Source of the DNA: Marifrigoribacter sp965178585
GTDB taxonomy: Bacteria > Bacteroidota > Bacteroidia > Flavobacteriales > Flavobacteriaceae
DNA length: 64,000 nucleotides
Direction of reading: 5' to 3'
Assembly (NCBI GenBank): GCA_965178585.1
Contig: OZ238267.1
Coordinates: 2,232,001 to 2,296,000 of the forward strand
The notes below the pieces were generated by a model, which did not search any database, had not been told where the DNA came from, and saw only the letters and a program-made list of their open reading frames with translations. Both the position numbers and the translations under genes were made by a program. Below, piece by piece: positions 52,725 to 61,079 of the stretch (position 1 is the first letter of the stretch; each line of letters starts with the position of its first letter).

Positions 52725-53339
52725 TTAAGGAATTAAGATGAATACCGCAATCCCAACAAAAACAATAATTTGTAGCCATTTCAATAATATTGAAACTATT
52801 TTAAACTCATTTAATAAAGAAGAAAAATACCCAGCAAGAATAGCTAAAGAACTAAAAACAAAAAATGATATAACCATAAACAAAATACCCAAAACATAAA
52901 ACTGAAAAACCGTATTTTGAGACTCATCCCATAAGAAACCTGGAAAAAAAGCAAGAAAAAATATTAGAATTTTAGGGTTCACTAAATTCATAATTACTCC
53001 TTGTTTAAAAAGCTGCAAATATGTTTTTTTTGTAGCTTTCTCTTTTAAATCTATATGAGCATCACTTTTAAATACTTGATATGCTAAATACAGTAAATAC
53101 AAAGCTCCAATTAGTTTCAGTCCATAAAATAAGGAATCTGAAGCTGAAATGATTGCCGAAACACCAAATGCTAATAAGGTAGTATGCACAATACAACCAC
53201 TCACTAATCCCAGCGTAGTAGCTATACCACTTTTTGTACCATTTGCTAAGGATTGTGCAATCACATAAAGGTTATCTGGTCCTGGAGAAAATGCTAGGAA
53301 TAAAGTGGCTATAGAAAATGAAATTAAATTCTCTAGCAT
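52725..53339 (-). CDS. LysE-family amino-acid exporter
   Basis: A 204-residue inner-membrane exporter of the LysE/RhtB group, with about six helices. The signature FLAFSPGPDNLYVIAQSLANG lies near residue 14, followed by GIATTLGLVSGCIVHTT. NLVNPKILIFFLAFFPGF near 117 is also typical. Substrate probably an amino acid or derivative. Its start overlaps the pyrD stop by 7 bases, so the two are translated together. Confidence 0.88.
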   Translation of the reverse strand: MLENLISFSIATLFLAFSPGPDNLYVIAQSLANGTKSGIATTLGLVSGCIVHTTLLAFGVSAIISASDSLFYGLKLIGALYLLYLAYQVFKSDAHIDLKEKATKKTYLQLFKQGVIMNLVNPKILIFFLAFFPGFLWDESQNTVFQFYVLGILFMVISFFVFSSLAILAGYFSSLLNEFKIVSILLKWLQIIVFVGIAVFILIP

Positions 53340-54349
53340 TCTTTTAAAATGGCCTTATTAATTCTTTTTACAAGACTAGGTCCTTCATAGATAAATCCAG
53401 TGTAAATCTGAATCAAACTTGCTCCAGCTTTTAATTTATCTAAGGCATCTTTTTCTGAATGAATTCCTCCTACTCCTATAATTGGAAAAGAGCCATTACT
53501 TCCTTTGTGCAAATATCTAATTACTTCTGTAGATTTTTCAGAAACAGGTTTTCCACTTAATCCACCCATTTCTTTTTTATTTTCTGAAACCAAGTTATCT
53601 CTTGTAATCGATGTGTTTGAAGCAATTACACCATCTATCTTGGTAAATTTTACCAAATCAATAATTTCATCTAATTGACTGTTATTTAAATCCGGTGCTA
53701 TTTTTAAAAGTATTGGTTTCTGCTTTTCAAAAGTTTTATTTGCTTCTTGAACTGCCGTAATTAATTCTTCCAAATAATCTTTGTCATTTAGTTTTGCATG
53801 ACTAGAAACATTAGGACAACTCACATTTAAAACAAAATAATCTACGAAAGGATGTAATCCATTAAAACATTCTAAGTAATCTTCTGTATAATTTTCTGGT
53901 AGAGTTTGTGTATTCTTACCAATATTTCCACCTATAATAATTGTAGTGTTAGATTTTAATTTTTCAATTGCAGCTTCTAACCCTCCATTATTAAAGCCCA
54001 TTCTGTTTATAATCGCTTGATCTTGTTTTAAACGAAACAATCTCTTTTTTGGGTTACCAATTTGCCCTTTGGGTGTTACTGTTCCAATTTCAATAAAACC
54101 AAAACCAAAGTTAGTAAGTTCTTTATACAATACTGCGTTTTTGTCAAAACCAGCTGCAAGACCAACTGGGTTTGGAAATTTAATTCCAAATAATTCTCTC
54201 TCAAGTTTAGCATCTTTAATTTGAAAAAGATTACTAAATATTCCGCCAAAACCTAAATTATTTAAAATTCTAATCATTGAAAAAGAAAAGTAATGTACTT
54301 TTTCAGGGTCAAAAAGAAATAGAAAAGGTCTTATTAATAATTTATACAT
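53333..54349 (-). CDS. pyrD: Dihydroorotate dehydrogenase (quinone)
   Basis: Oxidises dihydroorotate to orotate with membrane quinone in pyrimidine synthesis. It has 338 residues, class 2. The N-terminal helical extension (residues 1-40) attaches to the membrane. The FMN barrel shows NPVGLAAGFDKNA near 60, the catalytic Ser in VLNVSCPNVSS near 174, and IGVGGIHSEKDALDKL near 292. It heads a run with lysE, HMGL, phosphatase and heme-binding genes. Its promoter is shared as a palindrome with pepT. Confidence 0.96.
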   Translation of the reverse strand: MYKLLIRPFLFLFDPEKVHYFSFSMIRILNNLGFGGIFSNLFQIKDAKLERELFGIKFPNPVGLAAGFDKNAVLYKELTNFGFGFIEIGTVTPKGQIGNPKKRLFRLKQDQAIINRMGFNNGGLEAAIEKLKSNTTIIIGGNIGKNTQTLPENYTEDYLECFNGLHPFVDYFVLNVSCPNVSSHAKLNDKDYLEELITAVQEANKTFEKQKPILLKIAPDLNNSQLDEIIDLVKFTKIDGVIASNTSITRDNLVSENKKEMGGLSGKPVSEKSTEVIRYLHKGSNGSFPIIGVGGIHSEKDALDKLKAGASLIQIYTGFIYEGPSLVKRINKAILKEC

Positions 54350-54363
54350 AGAATACTTTTGAA

Positions 54364-54386
54364 GTACAAAAATAGTATTTTTGTAC
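54364..54386. promoter_or_regulatory. Palindromic divergent promoter of pyrD and pepT
   Basis: Arms GTACAAAAATA (54364-54374) and TATTTTTGTAC (54376-54386) around a single G are perfectly inverted. Each arm contains a -7 box: TATTTTTG on plus (54376-54383) and TATTTTTG on minus (54374-54367). No clear TTG elements are seen at the proper distance. Confidence 0.5.
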
Positions 54387-54409
54387 TATAGAATTTAAGA
54401 ATATTTGTA

Positions 54410-55645
54410 ATGATTGAAAAACAACACTTAATAGATCGATTTGTAAGCTACATAACTATAGATACAGAAAGTGATCCAACTAGCGAAAGTACTCCAAGTA
54501 CTGAAAAACAATGGAATTTAGCTAATGCCTTAGTTGATGAATTAAAGAAAATAGGAATGCAAGACGTTTCTATAGATGAGAACTCTTATGTTATGGCAAC
54601 TTTGCCAAGTAACTCTGATAAAAAACTTCCAGTAATTGGTTTTATTTCTCACTTTGATACCTCTCCAGATTTTTCAGGTGCTAATGTAAAACCACAAATC
54701 ATAGAAAACTATGATGGTAATGACATTGTATTAAATGAAGAAGAAGATATAATATTATCACCTTCTTATTTTGAAGATCTTTTACTTTATAAAGGTCAGA
54801 CTTTAATTACTACAGACGGAACCACTCTTTTAGGAGCTGATGATAAAGCTGGTATAGCTGAAATTATTTCGGCAATGGAGTATTTAATAAATCATCCTGA
54901 AATTAAACACGGAACCATTAAAGTTGGTTTTACTCCTGATGAAGAAATAGGACGAGGAGCTCATAAATTCGATGTTAAAAAATTTGGTGCAGATTGGGCA
55001 TATACCATGGATGGTAGTCAAGTTGGAGAATTAGAATATGAAAACTTTAATGCTGCTGGAGCTGTTGTTACAGTAAAAGGTAAGATAGTTCATCCTGGAT
55101 ACGCAAAAGGAAAGATGATTAACAGTATGTATATTGCTACTCAGTTTATAAATTCACTTCCTAAAATGGAAACTCCAGAACACACAGAAGGTAGAGAAGG
55201 ATTTTTCCATTTACATAATATGAATGGCGCAGTTGAAGAAACAAAATTGCAATACATTATTAGAGATCACGATCTTTCACATTTTGAGGCAAGGAAACAA
55301 GTAATCAATAAACTTGCGGCAGAATTAAATTCGCAATACGGACGAGAAGTAATTTCAGTAGAAATTAAAGATCAATATTTTAATATGCGTGAGAAAATTG
55401 AACCTGTAATGCATATTGTAAAAATTGCTGAAGAAGCTATGGTTCAAGCTGGGATTAAACCTTTAGTTAAACCAATACGTGGTGGTACAGATGGTTCTCA
55501 ATTAAGTTATATGGGACTACCTTGTCCAAATATTTTTGCTGGTGGCCATAATTTTCACGGAAGGTATGAATATGTTCCTGTAGAAAGTATGCAAAAAGCT
55601 ATAGAAGTAATTGTTAATATAGCCCAATTGGTAGCTAAACAATAA
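54410..55645 (+). CDS. pepT: Peptidase T
   Basis: Zinc tripeptidase, 411 residues, cytoplasmic, of the M20 family. Metal ligands and catalytic residues are seen: GFISHFDTSPDF near 78 (His), TTDGTTLLGADDKAGIAEI near 138 (Asp), and GFTPDEEIGRGA near 172 (Glu). The late HNFHGRYEYVP near 380 provides the last His. Length matches the family. It is monocistronic: a divergent palindromic promoter lies upstream and a bidirectional terminator downstream. Confidence 0.96.
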   Translation: MIEKQHLIDRFVSYITIDTESDPTSESTPSTEKQWNLANALVDELKKIGMQDVSIDENSYVMATLPSNSDKKLPVIGFISHFDTSPDFSGANVKPQIIENYDGNDIVLNEEEDIILSPSYFEDLLLYKGQTLITTDGTTLLGADDKAGIAEIISAMEYLINHPEIKHGTIKVGFTPDEEIGRGAHKFDVKKFGADWAYTMDGSQVGELEYENFNAAGAVVTVKGKIVHPGYAKGKMINSMYIATQFINSLPKMETPEHTEGREGFFHLHNMNGAVEETKLQYIIRDHDLSHFEARKQVINKLAAELNSQYGREVISVEIKDQYFNMREKIEPVMHIVKIAEEAMVQAGIKPLVKPIRGGTDGSQLSYMGLPCPNIFAGGHNFHGRYEYVPVESMQKAIEVIVNIAQLVAKQ

Positions 55646-55657
55646 TTAAAAAAAGGT

Positions 55658-55694
55658 CAAAAAAAAACCTTCAGATAACTCTGAAGGTTTTTTT
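55658..55694. terminator. Bidirectional terminator between pepT and yajC
   Basis: Arms AACCTTCAGA (55666-55675) and TCTGAAGGTT (55680-55689) form a 10-bp stem with a 4-base loop. T-runs follow on both strands. Confidence 0.85.
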
Positions 55695-55709
55695 ATTATA
55701 ATATTAAAA

Positions 55710-56000
55710 TTATTTCTTTTTTTCAGCTGGAGCATTAAGCTTGCGACTCATTTCCATTGAAATAGCAGATCTTTCAAATTTGATTTTTCCTGCAGCTGTT
55801 TCCAGAATACAAGTTCCATCATCATTTAACTCAAGCACTTTTGCGTGCATCCCACTTTTAGTAATAATCTTATCTCCTTTTTTAAGTTCACTTGCAAAAC
55901 CTTTTTCTTGCTTTTGCTTTTTCATTTGTGGTCTTATCATAAATAGATAAATAACCATAAACAATAATATAAGTGGAAAAAAACTTTGTAACTGCTCCAT
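55710..56000 (-). CDS. yajC: Preprotein translocase subunit YajC
   Basis: A 96-residue inner-membrane accessory protein of the SecDF-YajC complex. One N-terminal membrane helix (about 7-22, FFPLILLFMVIYLFMI) is followed by RPQMKKQKQEK. The small domain contains LKKGDKIITKSGMHAKVLEL, the classic YajC text. It is the last gene of the nusB-DUF1573-yajC group, whose order is common in Bacteroidota. Confidence 0.95.
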   Translation of the reverse strand: MEQLQSFFPLILLFMVIYLFMIRPQMKKQKQEKGFASELKKGDKIITKSGMHAKVLELNDDGTCILETAAGKIKFERSAISMEMSRKLNAPAEKKK

Positions 56001-56025
56001 AAGGATGTATTCTTTTTATTTTTAA

Positions 56026-56493
56026 TTATTTAGAAGCTGAACCAGTTCCCTCTTTTGGATTAACAAAAGCTTTAATTTTAATAATTTCTTTTCCAGTTTC
56101 AGTATTTGCAGTAATAGTTACTGTTTTACTAACTTGGTTTTTACCACTACCGTTAAATTTAACTAACATTTCAGCAGAATCTCCTGGAGCAACTGGTGTC
56201 TTAGGATAAGTAGGTACTGTACATCCACAACTACTTTTAGCATCAACAATTACTAATGGAGCTTCTCCAGTATTTGTAAATTTAAAAACGTGTTCTACGT
56301 TTGTTCCTTGATCGATAGTTCCAAAGTCAAACTCAGTCTCTGTAAATATCATTTTTGGAAATTTTCCAGCATTAGCATCACGAGTTTCAGCTTCTGCTAC
56401 TTTTTCTTTACTCACTTTAGCTGCAGCATCTTCTTTACATGACGTAAAACTAAATGCAGATATTACAGCAACAATTAAGATTAATTTTTTCAT
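56026..56493 (-). CDS. DUF1573 domain lipoprotein
   Basis: A 155-residue predicted lipoprotein (lipobox FTSC, Cys19). The DUF1573 domain has TETEFDFGTIDQGTNVEHVF near 50 and VDAKSSCGCTVPTYPKTPVA near 83, the Cys-Gly-Cys signature of that family. It is an immunoglobulin-like beta-sandwich in the periplasm; its role is unknown. It lies 25 bases upstream of yajC and 50 bases after nusB in the same operon. Confidence 0.9.
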   Translation of the reverse strand: MKKLILIVAVISAFSFTSCKEDAAAKVSKEKVAEAETRDANAGKFPKMIFTETEFDFGTIDQGTNVEHVFKFTNTGEAPLVIVDAKSSCGCTVPTYPKTPVAPGDSAEMLVKFNGSGKNQVSKTVTITANTETGKEIIKIKAFVNPKEGTGSASK

Positions 56494-56543
56494 TTTATTT
56501 TGATTTATGTTTTAGCGAGGCTAAAATACTTAATTTTTTATAT

Positions 56544-57488
56544 TTAATTAAGCCCCCGCCCTATTTTATTTAATTTATCTTCTGCCTTTAAGTCCTTTAC
56601 CATTTTATCCAAAATACCATTAATAAAGATACTACTCTTAGGAGTTGAATATTCTTTTGAAACTTCAAGGTATTCGTTTATGGTAGCTCTAACTGGTATA
56701 GATGGAAAATATAAAAATTCTGAAATTCCCATTTTCAAGATAATCATGTCAATATCGGCAATTCTATCTTTATCCCAATTTGGGGTTTTTCCGTCTATAA
56801 TTAAAGAAAGTTCCTCATCATTTAAAATTACTTTTTGCAATAATTGCAAAGCATATTCTCTATCTTCATTATTCTTATAAACTTCAGGAATTAATATCGA
56901 ATCAATGTTTTTTACCGATAATTTCTGAAGCATTTTTAATATCAAAGTGTTTACTAAAGGGAAATCATCAAGCCAAGTTAATCGCTTGTCTTCTAGAAAT
57001 TCGTATAATTTCTCATTGGGTGCAATGACTTCTTTAAAAATTCTAATCAAAAAATCTTTGTCTTCAGAAAAACTTGATTCTTTTTTAGAAAGAAAATTTA
57101 CATGCCAGTCTTTTTCTTTTAATTCATTAAATAAGATGGTAACATACTCAGAGTTATTTTCCCAGTAATTTAGTTTTCTCTTTTTAATAATGTCAGCAAA
57201 TCTTTCATTTGAATTAATTAATGAAATCACTTTATTATCAATAAATAATCTGCTTGGATCTTTTTCTAAATCGGTAGCTAAATGTTTTTTCTGAGATAAA
57301 ACCAAATAATTTTCTGCTTGATCACGAAGAGAAATAAACAGTTGAAGCATTAATAAATACAAATCCTGCATTTGCTCCATATTATATTGCAAAAACTTTT
57401 CTTGCTTCTCTAGATTTTTAATTTCACTCTGATTGTAAGCATAAATAGATTGCAATACTTTTACTCTAATGTGTCTTCGTGTTAGCAT
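56544..57488 (-). CDS. nusB: Transcription antitermination factor NusB
   Basis: RNA-binding factor for rRNA antitermination. The 314 residues are about twice the size of the E. coli protein, as usual in Bacteroidota. The N-terminus MLTRRHIRVKVLQSIYAY is the NusB start, and the second half (about 160-300) holds the core domain, with DIDMIILKMGISEFLYFPSI and ATINEYLEVSKEYSTPKSSI. The middle insert (about 35-160) is helical and lysine-rich. It heads the operon with DUF1573 and yajC. Confidence 0.95.
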   Translation of the reverse strand: MLTRRHIRVKVLQSIYAYNQSEIKNLEKQEKFLQYNMEQMQDLYLLMLQLFISLRDQAENYLVLSQKKHLATDLEKDPSRLFIDNKVISLINSNERFADIIKKRKLNYWENNSEYVTILFNELKEKDWHVNFLSKKESSFSEDKDFLIRIFKEVIAPNEKLYEFLEDKRLTWLDDFPLVNTLILKMLQKLSVKNIDSILIPEVYKNNEDREYALQLLQKVILNDEELSLIIDGKTPNWDKDRIADIDMIILKMGISEFLYFPSIPVRATINEYLEVSKEYSTPKSSIFINGILDKMVKDLKAEDKLNKIGRGLN

Positions 57489-57545
57489 AATTTATAAGAA
57501 CGTTGTAATAAAAAAACAAAAGATAGTTTGTGTTTTTTTATATTA

Positions 57546-58661
57546 TTAATTTAATTGACCATTATTGTTTTTTAATCTTCGAGCGTCTATTCTGGCTTTG
57601 GCAACTTCAAAAGCCGCTTGATGTGTTGTAACATCATTAGTATCCGCATTCTTAAGGATTTCCAATGTAGTGTTGTATAAATTTTCAGTTTTACGAATGA
57701 TTTCTTTTCTACCGTAATTCTCTAATTCAGCATAAACATTAATAATTCCACCTGCATTAATTAAGAAATCAGGAGCATAAACAATCCCCTTTTCTTTTAG
57801 CAAAATGCCATGCCTATTTTCTTCTGCTAATTGATTATTCGCTGCACCTGCAATTACCTTTGCTTTTAGTTGTGGCAAAGTAATATCATTAATGGTAGCA
57901 CCTAAAGCACAAGGAGCATAAATATCCATTTCTTCTGAGTAGATATTATTTCCCTCATAAATATTTACACTATATTTATCTCTTACTTCTTCTAATCTTT
58001 CTTGATTAATATCGGTTATATAAACTTTAGCTCCTTCATTTGATAAACTTTCAACTAAAGCCTCACCTACATTACCAATACCTTCAACATATACAACTTT
58101 ATCTTCCAAAACATTGGTTCCAAATGCATGTTGAGCCGCAGCTTTCATCCCCATAAAAACGCCATAAGCAGTAATTGGAGAAGGGTTACCAGCACCTCCT
58201 TTATCTTCAGAAATACCAGTTACATAAGGAGTCACTGTTCTTACTAAGTCCATATCCGAAGTTGCCATTCCTACATCTTCAGCTGTAATATATCTTCCAC
58301 CTAAAGAATGGACAAACTCCCCAAAACGCAGCATTAATTCTGGTGTTTTTTGAGTTTTAGCATCACCAATAATAACTGCTTTACCTCCACCTAAATTAAG
58401 GCCAGTAACAGCAGATTTATAAGTCATACCTCTAGATAAACGCAAAACATCGTTTAGTGCTTCCCATTCATTTTTATATTGCCACATTCGAGTGCCACCA
58501 AGTGCAGGCCCCATAACTGTATTATGAATACTAATTATTGCTTTTAAACCTGTATCTTTGTCGTTGCAAAAAACAACTTGTTCGTGATTATCAAATGAAT
58601 TCTGTCCAAAAACAGGATTTAATTTATAAAGATCATTTTTGTTAACTACTTCAGTCTCCAT
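57546..58661 (-). CDS. Leucine/branched-chain amino-acid dehydrogenase (Glu/Leu/Phe/Val family)
   Basis: NAD-dependent oxidative deaminase, 371 residues, most like leucine dehydrogenase by length and pattern. I start at the ATG at 58661 because the longer frame begins inside the -7 box. IHNTVMGPALGGTRMW and LSRGMTYKSAVTGLNLGGGK (substrate lysines) are near 50-90. EDVGMATSDMDLV near 124 and the NAD-binding VEGIGNVGEALVESL near 188 follow. It probably works in branched-chain amino-acid breakdown. Valine or phenylalanine dehydrogenase is possible. Confidence 0.9.
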   Translation of the reverse strand: METEVVNKNDLYKLNPVFGQNSFDNHEQVVFCNDKDTGLKAIISIHNTVMGPALGGTRMWQYKNEWEALNDVLRLSRGMTYKSAVTGLNLGGGKAVIIGDAKTQKTPELMLRFGEFVHSLGGRYITAEDVGMATSDMDLVRTVTPYVTGISEDKGGAGNPSPITAYGVFMGMKAAAQHAFGTNVLEDKVVYVEGIGNVGEALVESLSNEGAKVYITDINQERLEEVRDKYSVNIYEGNNIYSEEMDIYAPCALGATINDITLPQLKAKVIAGAANNQLAEENRHGILLKEKGIVYAPDFLINAGGIINVYAELENYGRKEIIRKTENLYNTTLEILKNADTNDVTTHQAAFEVAKARIDARRLKNNNGQLN

Positions 58662-58694
58662 ATATTGAATTTTAATATCCTTAAAAAGGACGTG

Positions 58695-58725
58695 CAAAAG
58701 TAGTTGATTGCTAATAATCTCACAA
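58695..58725 (-). promoter_or_regulatory. Promoter of the leucine dehydrogenase gene
   Basis: On the minus strand, TTG (58725-58723) and TACTTTTG (58702-58695) are separated by 20 bases, 34 bases before the chosen start codon. Confidence 0.6.
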
Positions 58726-58776
58726 TAATATTAAGATTAAATTATGATATTGTTAATAAAAAGCAAATCGCTGTAA

Positions 58777-60534
58777 ATGAAAGAACTTCAGTACCTTAAC
58801 CTTTATTTTAAAAAATATAGTGGAAGATTAATTCTTGGCTTAATTATTACCATCGTTGCAACTGTATTTAAACTAATAGTTCCAAAAAAAATTGGAGATA
58901 TTATCAATATCATTGAAAATTATATTAAGGGAGCTTCTACAGATCTTAGTGTAGTGAAATATGATTTATTTATTAGCATACTTATTATACTTGGAACTGC
59001 TTTATTAGCAGGTTTCTTTACATTTTTAATGCGACAAACTTTTATTGTCGTTTCTAGAAATATTGAATTCGATTTAAAAAATGAAATCTTTAAGCAATAC
59101 GAACGTCTTTCGTTAGGGTTCTATAAACAAAACCGTACTGGAGATTTAATGAATAGAATTAGTGAGGATGTATCTAAGGTTAGAATGTACGCAGGTCCAG
59201 CATTAATGTACAGTGTTACTAATATAACGTTACTCTTTGTCACCTTAACTTATATGTTTTATAAAGCTCCTACTTTAACTTTATATGCCATAGCCCCTTT
59301 ACCATTACTATCATTTACAATCTATAAATTAAGTGCAGCTATTCATAAAAAAAGTACCATTGTACAACAATACTTGTCCAAATTAACCTCATTTACTCAA
59401 GAAAGCTTTAGTGGAATTTCTGTGATAAAAGCTTATGGTATAGAAACTAGAATTAATAGTGATTTTGATGAATTAGCTGAAGGAAGTAAAGAAAAAAATG
59501 TAGACTTAGCTAAAGTCCAAGCACTATTTTTCCCTTTAATGATTCTATTAATTGGACTTAGTAATATCCTAGTTATTTACATAGGAGGAAACCAATATAT
59601 AAATGGTGAAATTAAACACTTAGGAACTATTGTAGAGTTTCTAATTTATGTTAATATGCTTACTTGGCCGGTTGCAGTTGTTGGTTGGGTAACTTCTATG
59701 GTACAACAAGCCGAAGCGTCTCAAAAACGTATTAATGAGTTTTTAAATGAAAAGCCTGAAATAGAAAGTTTAAACCAATCTAGTACTCCAATTAATGGAA
59801 CTATTGAGTTTAGAAATCTATCCTTTACTTATTCAGACACTAATATTAATGCTCTTAAAAACATATCATTTAAAGTAAATCCAGGAGAAACATTAGCTAT
59901 ATTAGGTAACACGGGATCTGGAAAATCTACAATTTTAGAATTAATTGGTAGACTTTATGATGTTGAGGATGGTCAACTTTTAATAGACAATAAAAACATT
60001 AAGGACCTAAACCTTTCAGACTTAAGAGGAAGCATAGGTTATGTACCTCAAGACGCATTCCTTTTTAGTGATACTCTTTTAAGCAATATTAAGTTTGGAA
60101 AAGAAAATGCTTCAGATGATGAAGTATATGAAGTTGCAAAAAAAGCATCGGTTCATAAAAATATAATTGGCTTTAAAAAGGAATACAGTACCATATTAGG
60201 AGAACGAGGAATCACATTAAGTGGAGGACAAAAGCAACGTGTTTCTATTGCTAGGGCAATTATTAAAAATCCACAAATATTATTACTAGACGATTGCCTT
60301 TCTGCTGTGGATACTGAAACCGAAGAAATAATATTAGGTAATATTGAATCCATTACAAAAAACAAAACAACAATTATTGTAAGTCATCGTATTTCATCGG
60401 CTAAAAATGCTTCTAAAATTATAATTCTTGAAGATGGTGAAATTATACAACAAGGAAATCATAATCAACTTGTAAATCAAGAAGGTTATTATAAGGAATT
60501 GTATTCAAAACAATTATTTGAAAAAGAAAATTAA
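58777..60534 (+). CDS. ABC transporter, fused permease and ATPase
   Basis: A 585-residue exporter half-transporter of the MsbA/MdlB type; it should work as a dimer in the inner membrane. Six membrane helices fill residues 15-310. The ATPase has Walker A GNTGSGKST near 377, Q-loop YVPQDAF, signature LSGGQKQR near 482 and Walker B ILLLDDCLSAVD near 503, where the usual catalytic Glu position reads Asp-Asp-Cys. That substitution is found in some heterodimeric exporter halves with weak ATPase activity. No partner is adjacent. The substrate is unknown. Confidence 0.92.
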   Translation: MKELQYLNLYFKKYSGRLILGLIITIVATVFKLIVPKKIGDIINIIENYIKGASTDLSVVKYDLFISILIILGTALLAGFFTFLMRQTFIVVSRNIEFDLKNEIFKQYERLSLGFYKQNRTGDLMNRISEDVSKVRMYAGPALMYSVTNITLLFVTLTYMFYKAPTLTLYAIAPLPLLSFTIYKLSAAIHKKSTIVQQYLSKLTSFTQESFSGISVIKAYGIETRINSDFDELAEGSKEKNVDLAKVQALFFPLMILLIGLSNILVIYIGGNQYINGEIKHLGTIVEFLIYVNMLTWPVAVVGWVTSMVQQAEASQKRINEFLNEKPEIESLNQSSTPINGTIEFRNLSFTYSDTNINALKNISFKVNPGETLAILGNTGSGKSTILELIGRLYDVEDGQLLIDNKNIKDLNLSDLRGSIGYVPQDAFLFSDTLLSNIKFGKENASDDEVYEVAKKASVHKNIIGFKKEYSTILGERGITLSGGQKQRVSIARAIIKNPQILLLDDCLSAVDTETEEIILGNIESITKNKTTIIVSHRISSAKNASKIIILEDGEIIQQGNHNQLVNQEGYYKELYSKQLFEKEN

Positions 60535-60601
60535 CTTTAATGTTGCCATAGTTGTATTTTTTTTAGATTTTTGACGAAACCTTTAAATAATAAATAATAT
60601 T

Positions 60602-60982
60602 ATGAGTGATAATTATATGATGGAGAGAGAAGAAATTCATTCTAAAGTAATGCGAGCTGGAAGACGTACTTATTTCTTCGACGTAAGAGCTACTAAAGCT
60701 GGAGATTATTATCTAACCATTACAGAGAGTAAAAAATTTACAAACGACGATGGTTCATTTCACTACAAGAAACACAAAATCTACCTTTATAAAGAAGATT
60801 TTTCAGAGTTTAAAGACAGTTTAAATGAAATGATTTCATTTGTAATCGAAGAAAAAGGTGAAGAAGTGATTAGTGATCGTCACCAAAGTGATTATAAAAG
60901 AGAAGAAAACGTTGAAACTCCTAAAGAAACAGAAGATAATTCTACATCAAATTTTACAGATGTAGATTTCGATGATATTTAA
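60602..60982 (+). CDS. DUF3276 / PUR-alpha-like nucleic-acid-binding protein
   Basis: A 126-residue protein of the DUF3276 family, structurally PUR-alpha-like, restricted mostly to Bacteroidota and spirochetes. The PUR repeat reads IHSKVMRAGRRTYFFDVRAT then DYYLTITESKKF and HKIYLYKEDFSEFKDSLNEM. The C-terminal 40 residues are acidic and disordered-looking. Binding to single-stranded DNA or RNA is expected from the fold; the cellular role is not established. A terminator follows it. Confidence 0.92.
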   Translation: MSDNYMMEREEIHSKVMRAGRRTYFFDVRATKAGDYYLTITESKKFTNDDGSFHYKKHKIYLYKEDFSEFKDSLNEMISFVIEEKGEEVISDRHQSDYKREENVETPKETEDNSTSNFTDVDFDDI

Positions 60983-61009
60983 TATTTTTATCCCCGCTTA
61001 ACAGCAATA

Positions 61010-61050
61010 AACATCCTTTTAACAATATCTGTTTGAAAGGATGTTTTTTT
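61010..61050 (+). terminator. Terminator of the DUF3276 gene, merged with the next promoter
   Basis: Arms AACATCCTTT (61010-61019) and AAAGGATGTT (61036-61045) form a 10-bp stem followed by T (61044-61050). A TTG at 61033-61035 and TATATTTA at 61052-61059 (16 bases apart) could be the promoter of the peptidase gene, so the two signals overlap. Confidence 0.7.
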
Positions 61051-61079
61051 ATATATTTATGCGAAACAAAATACATCGC

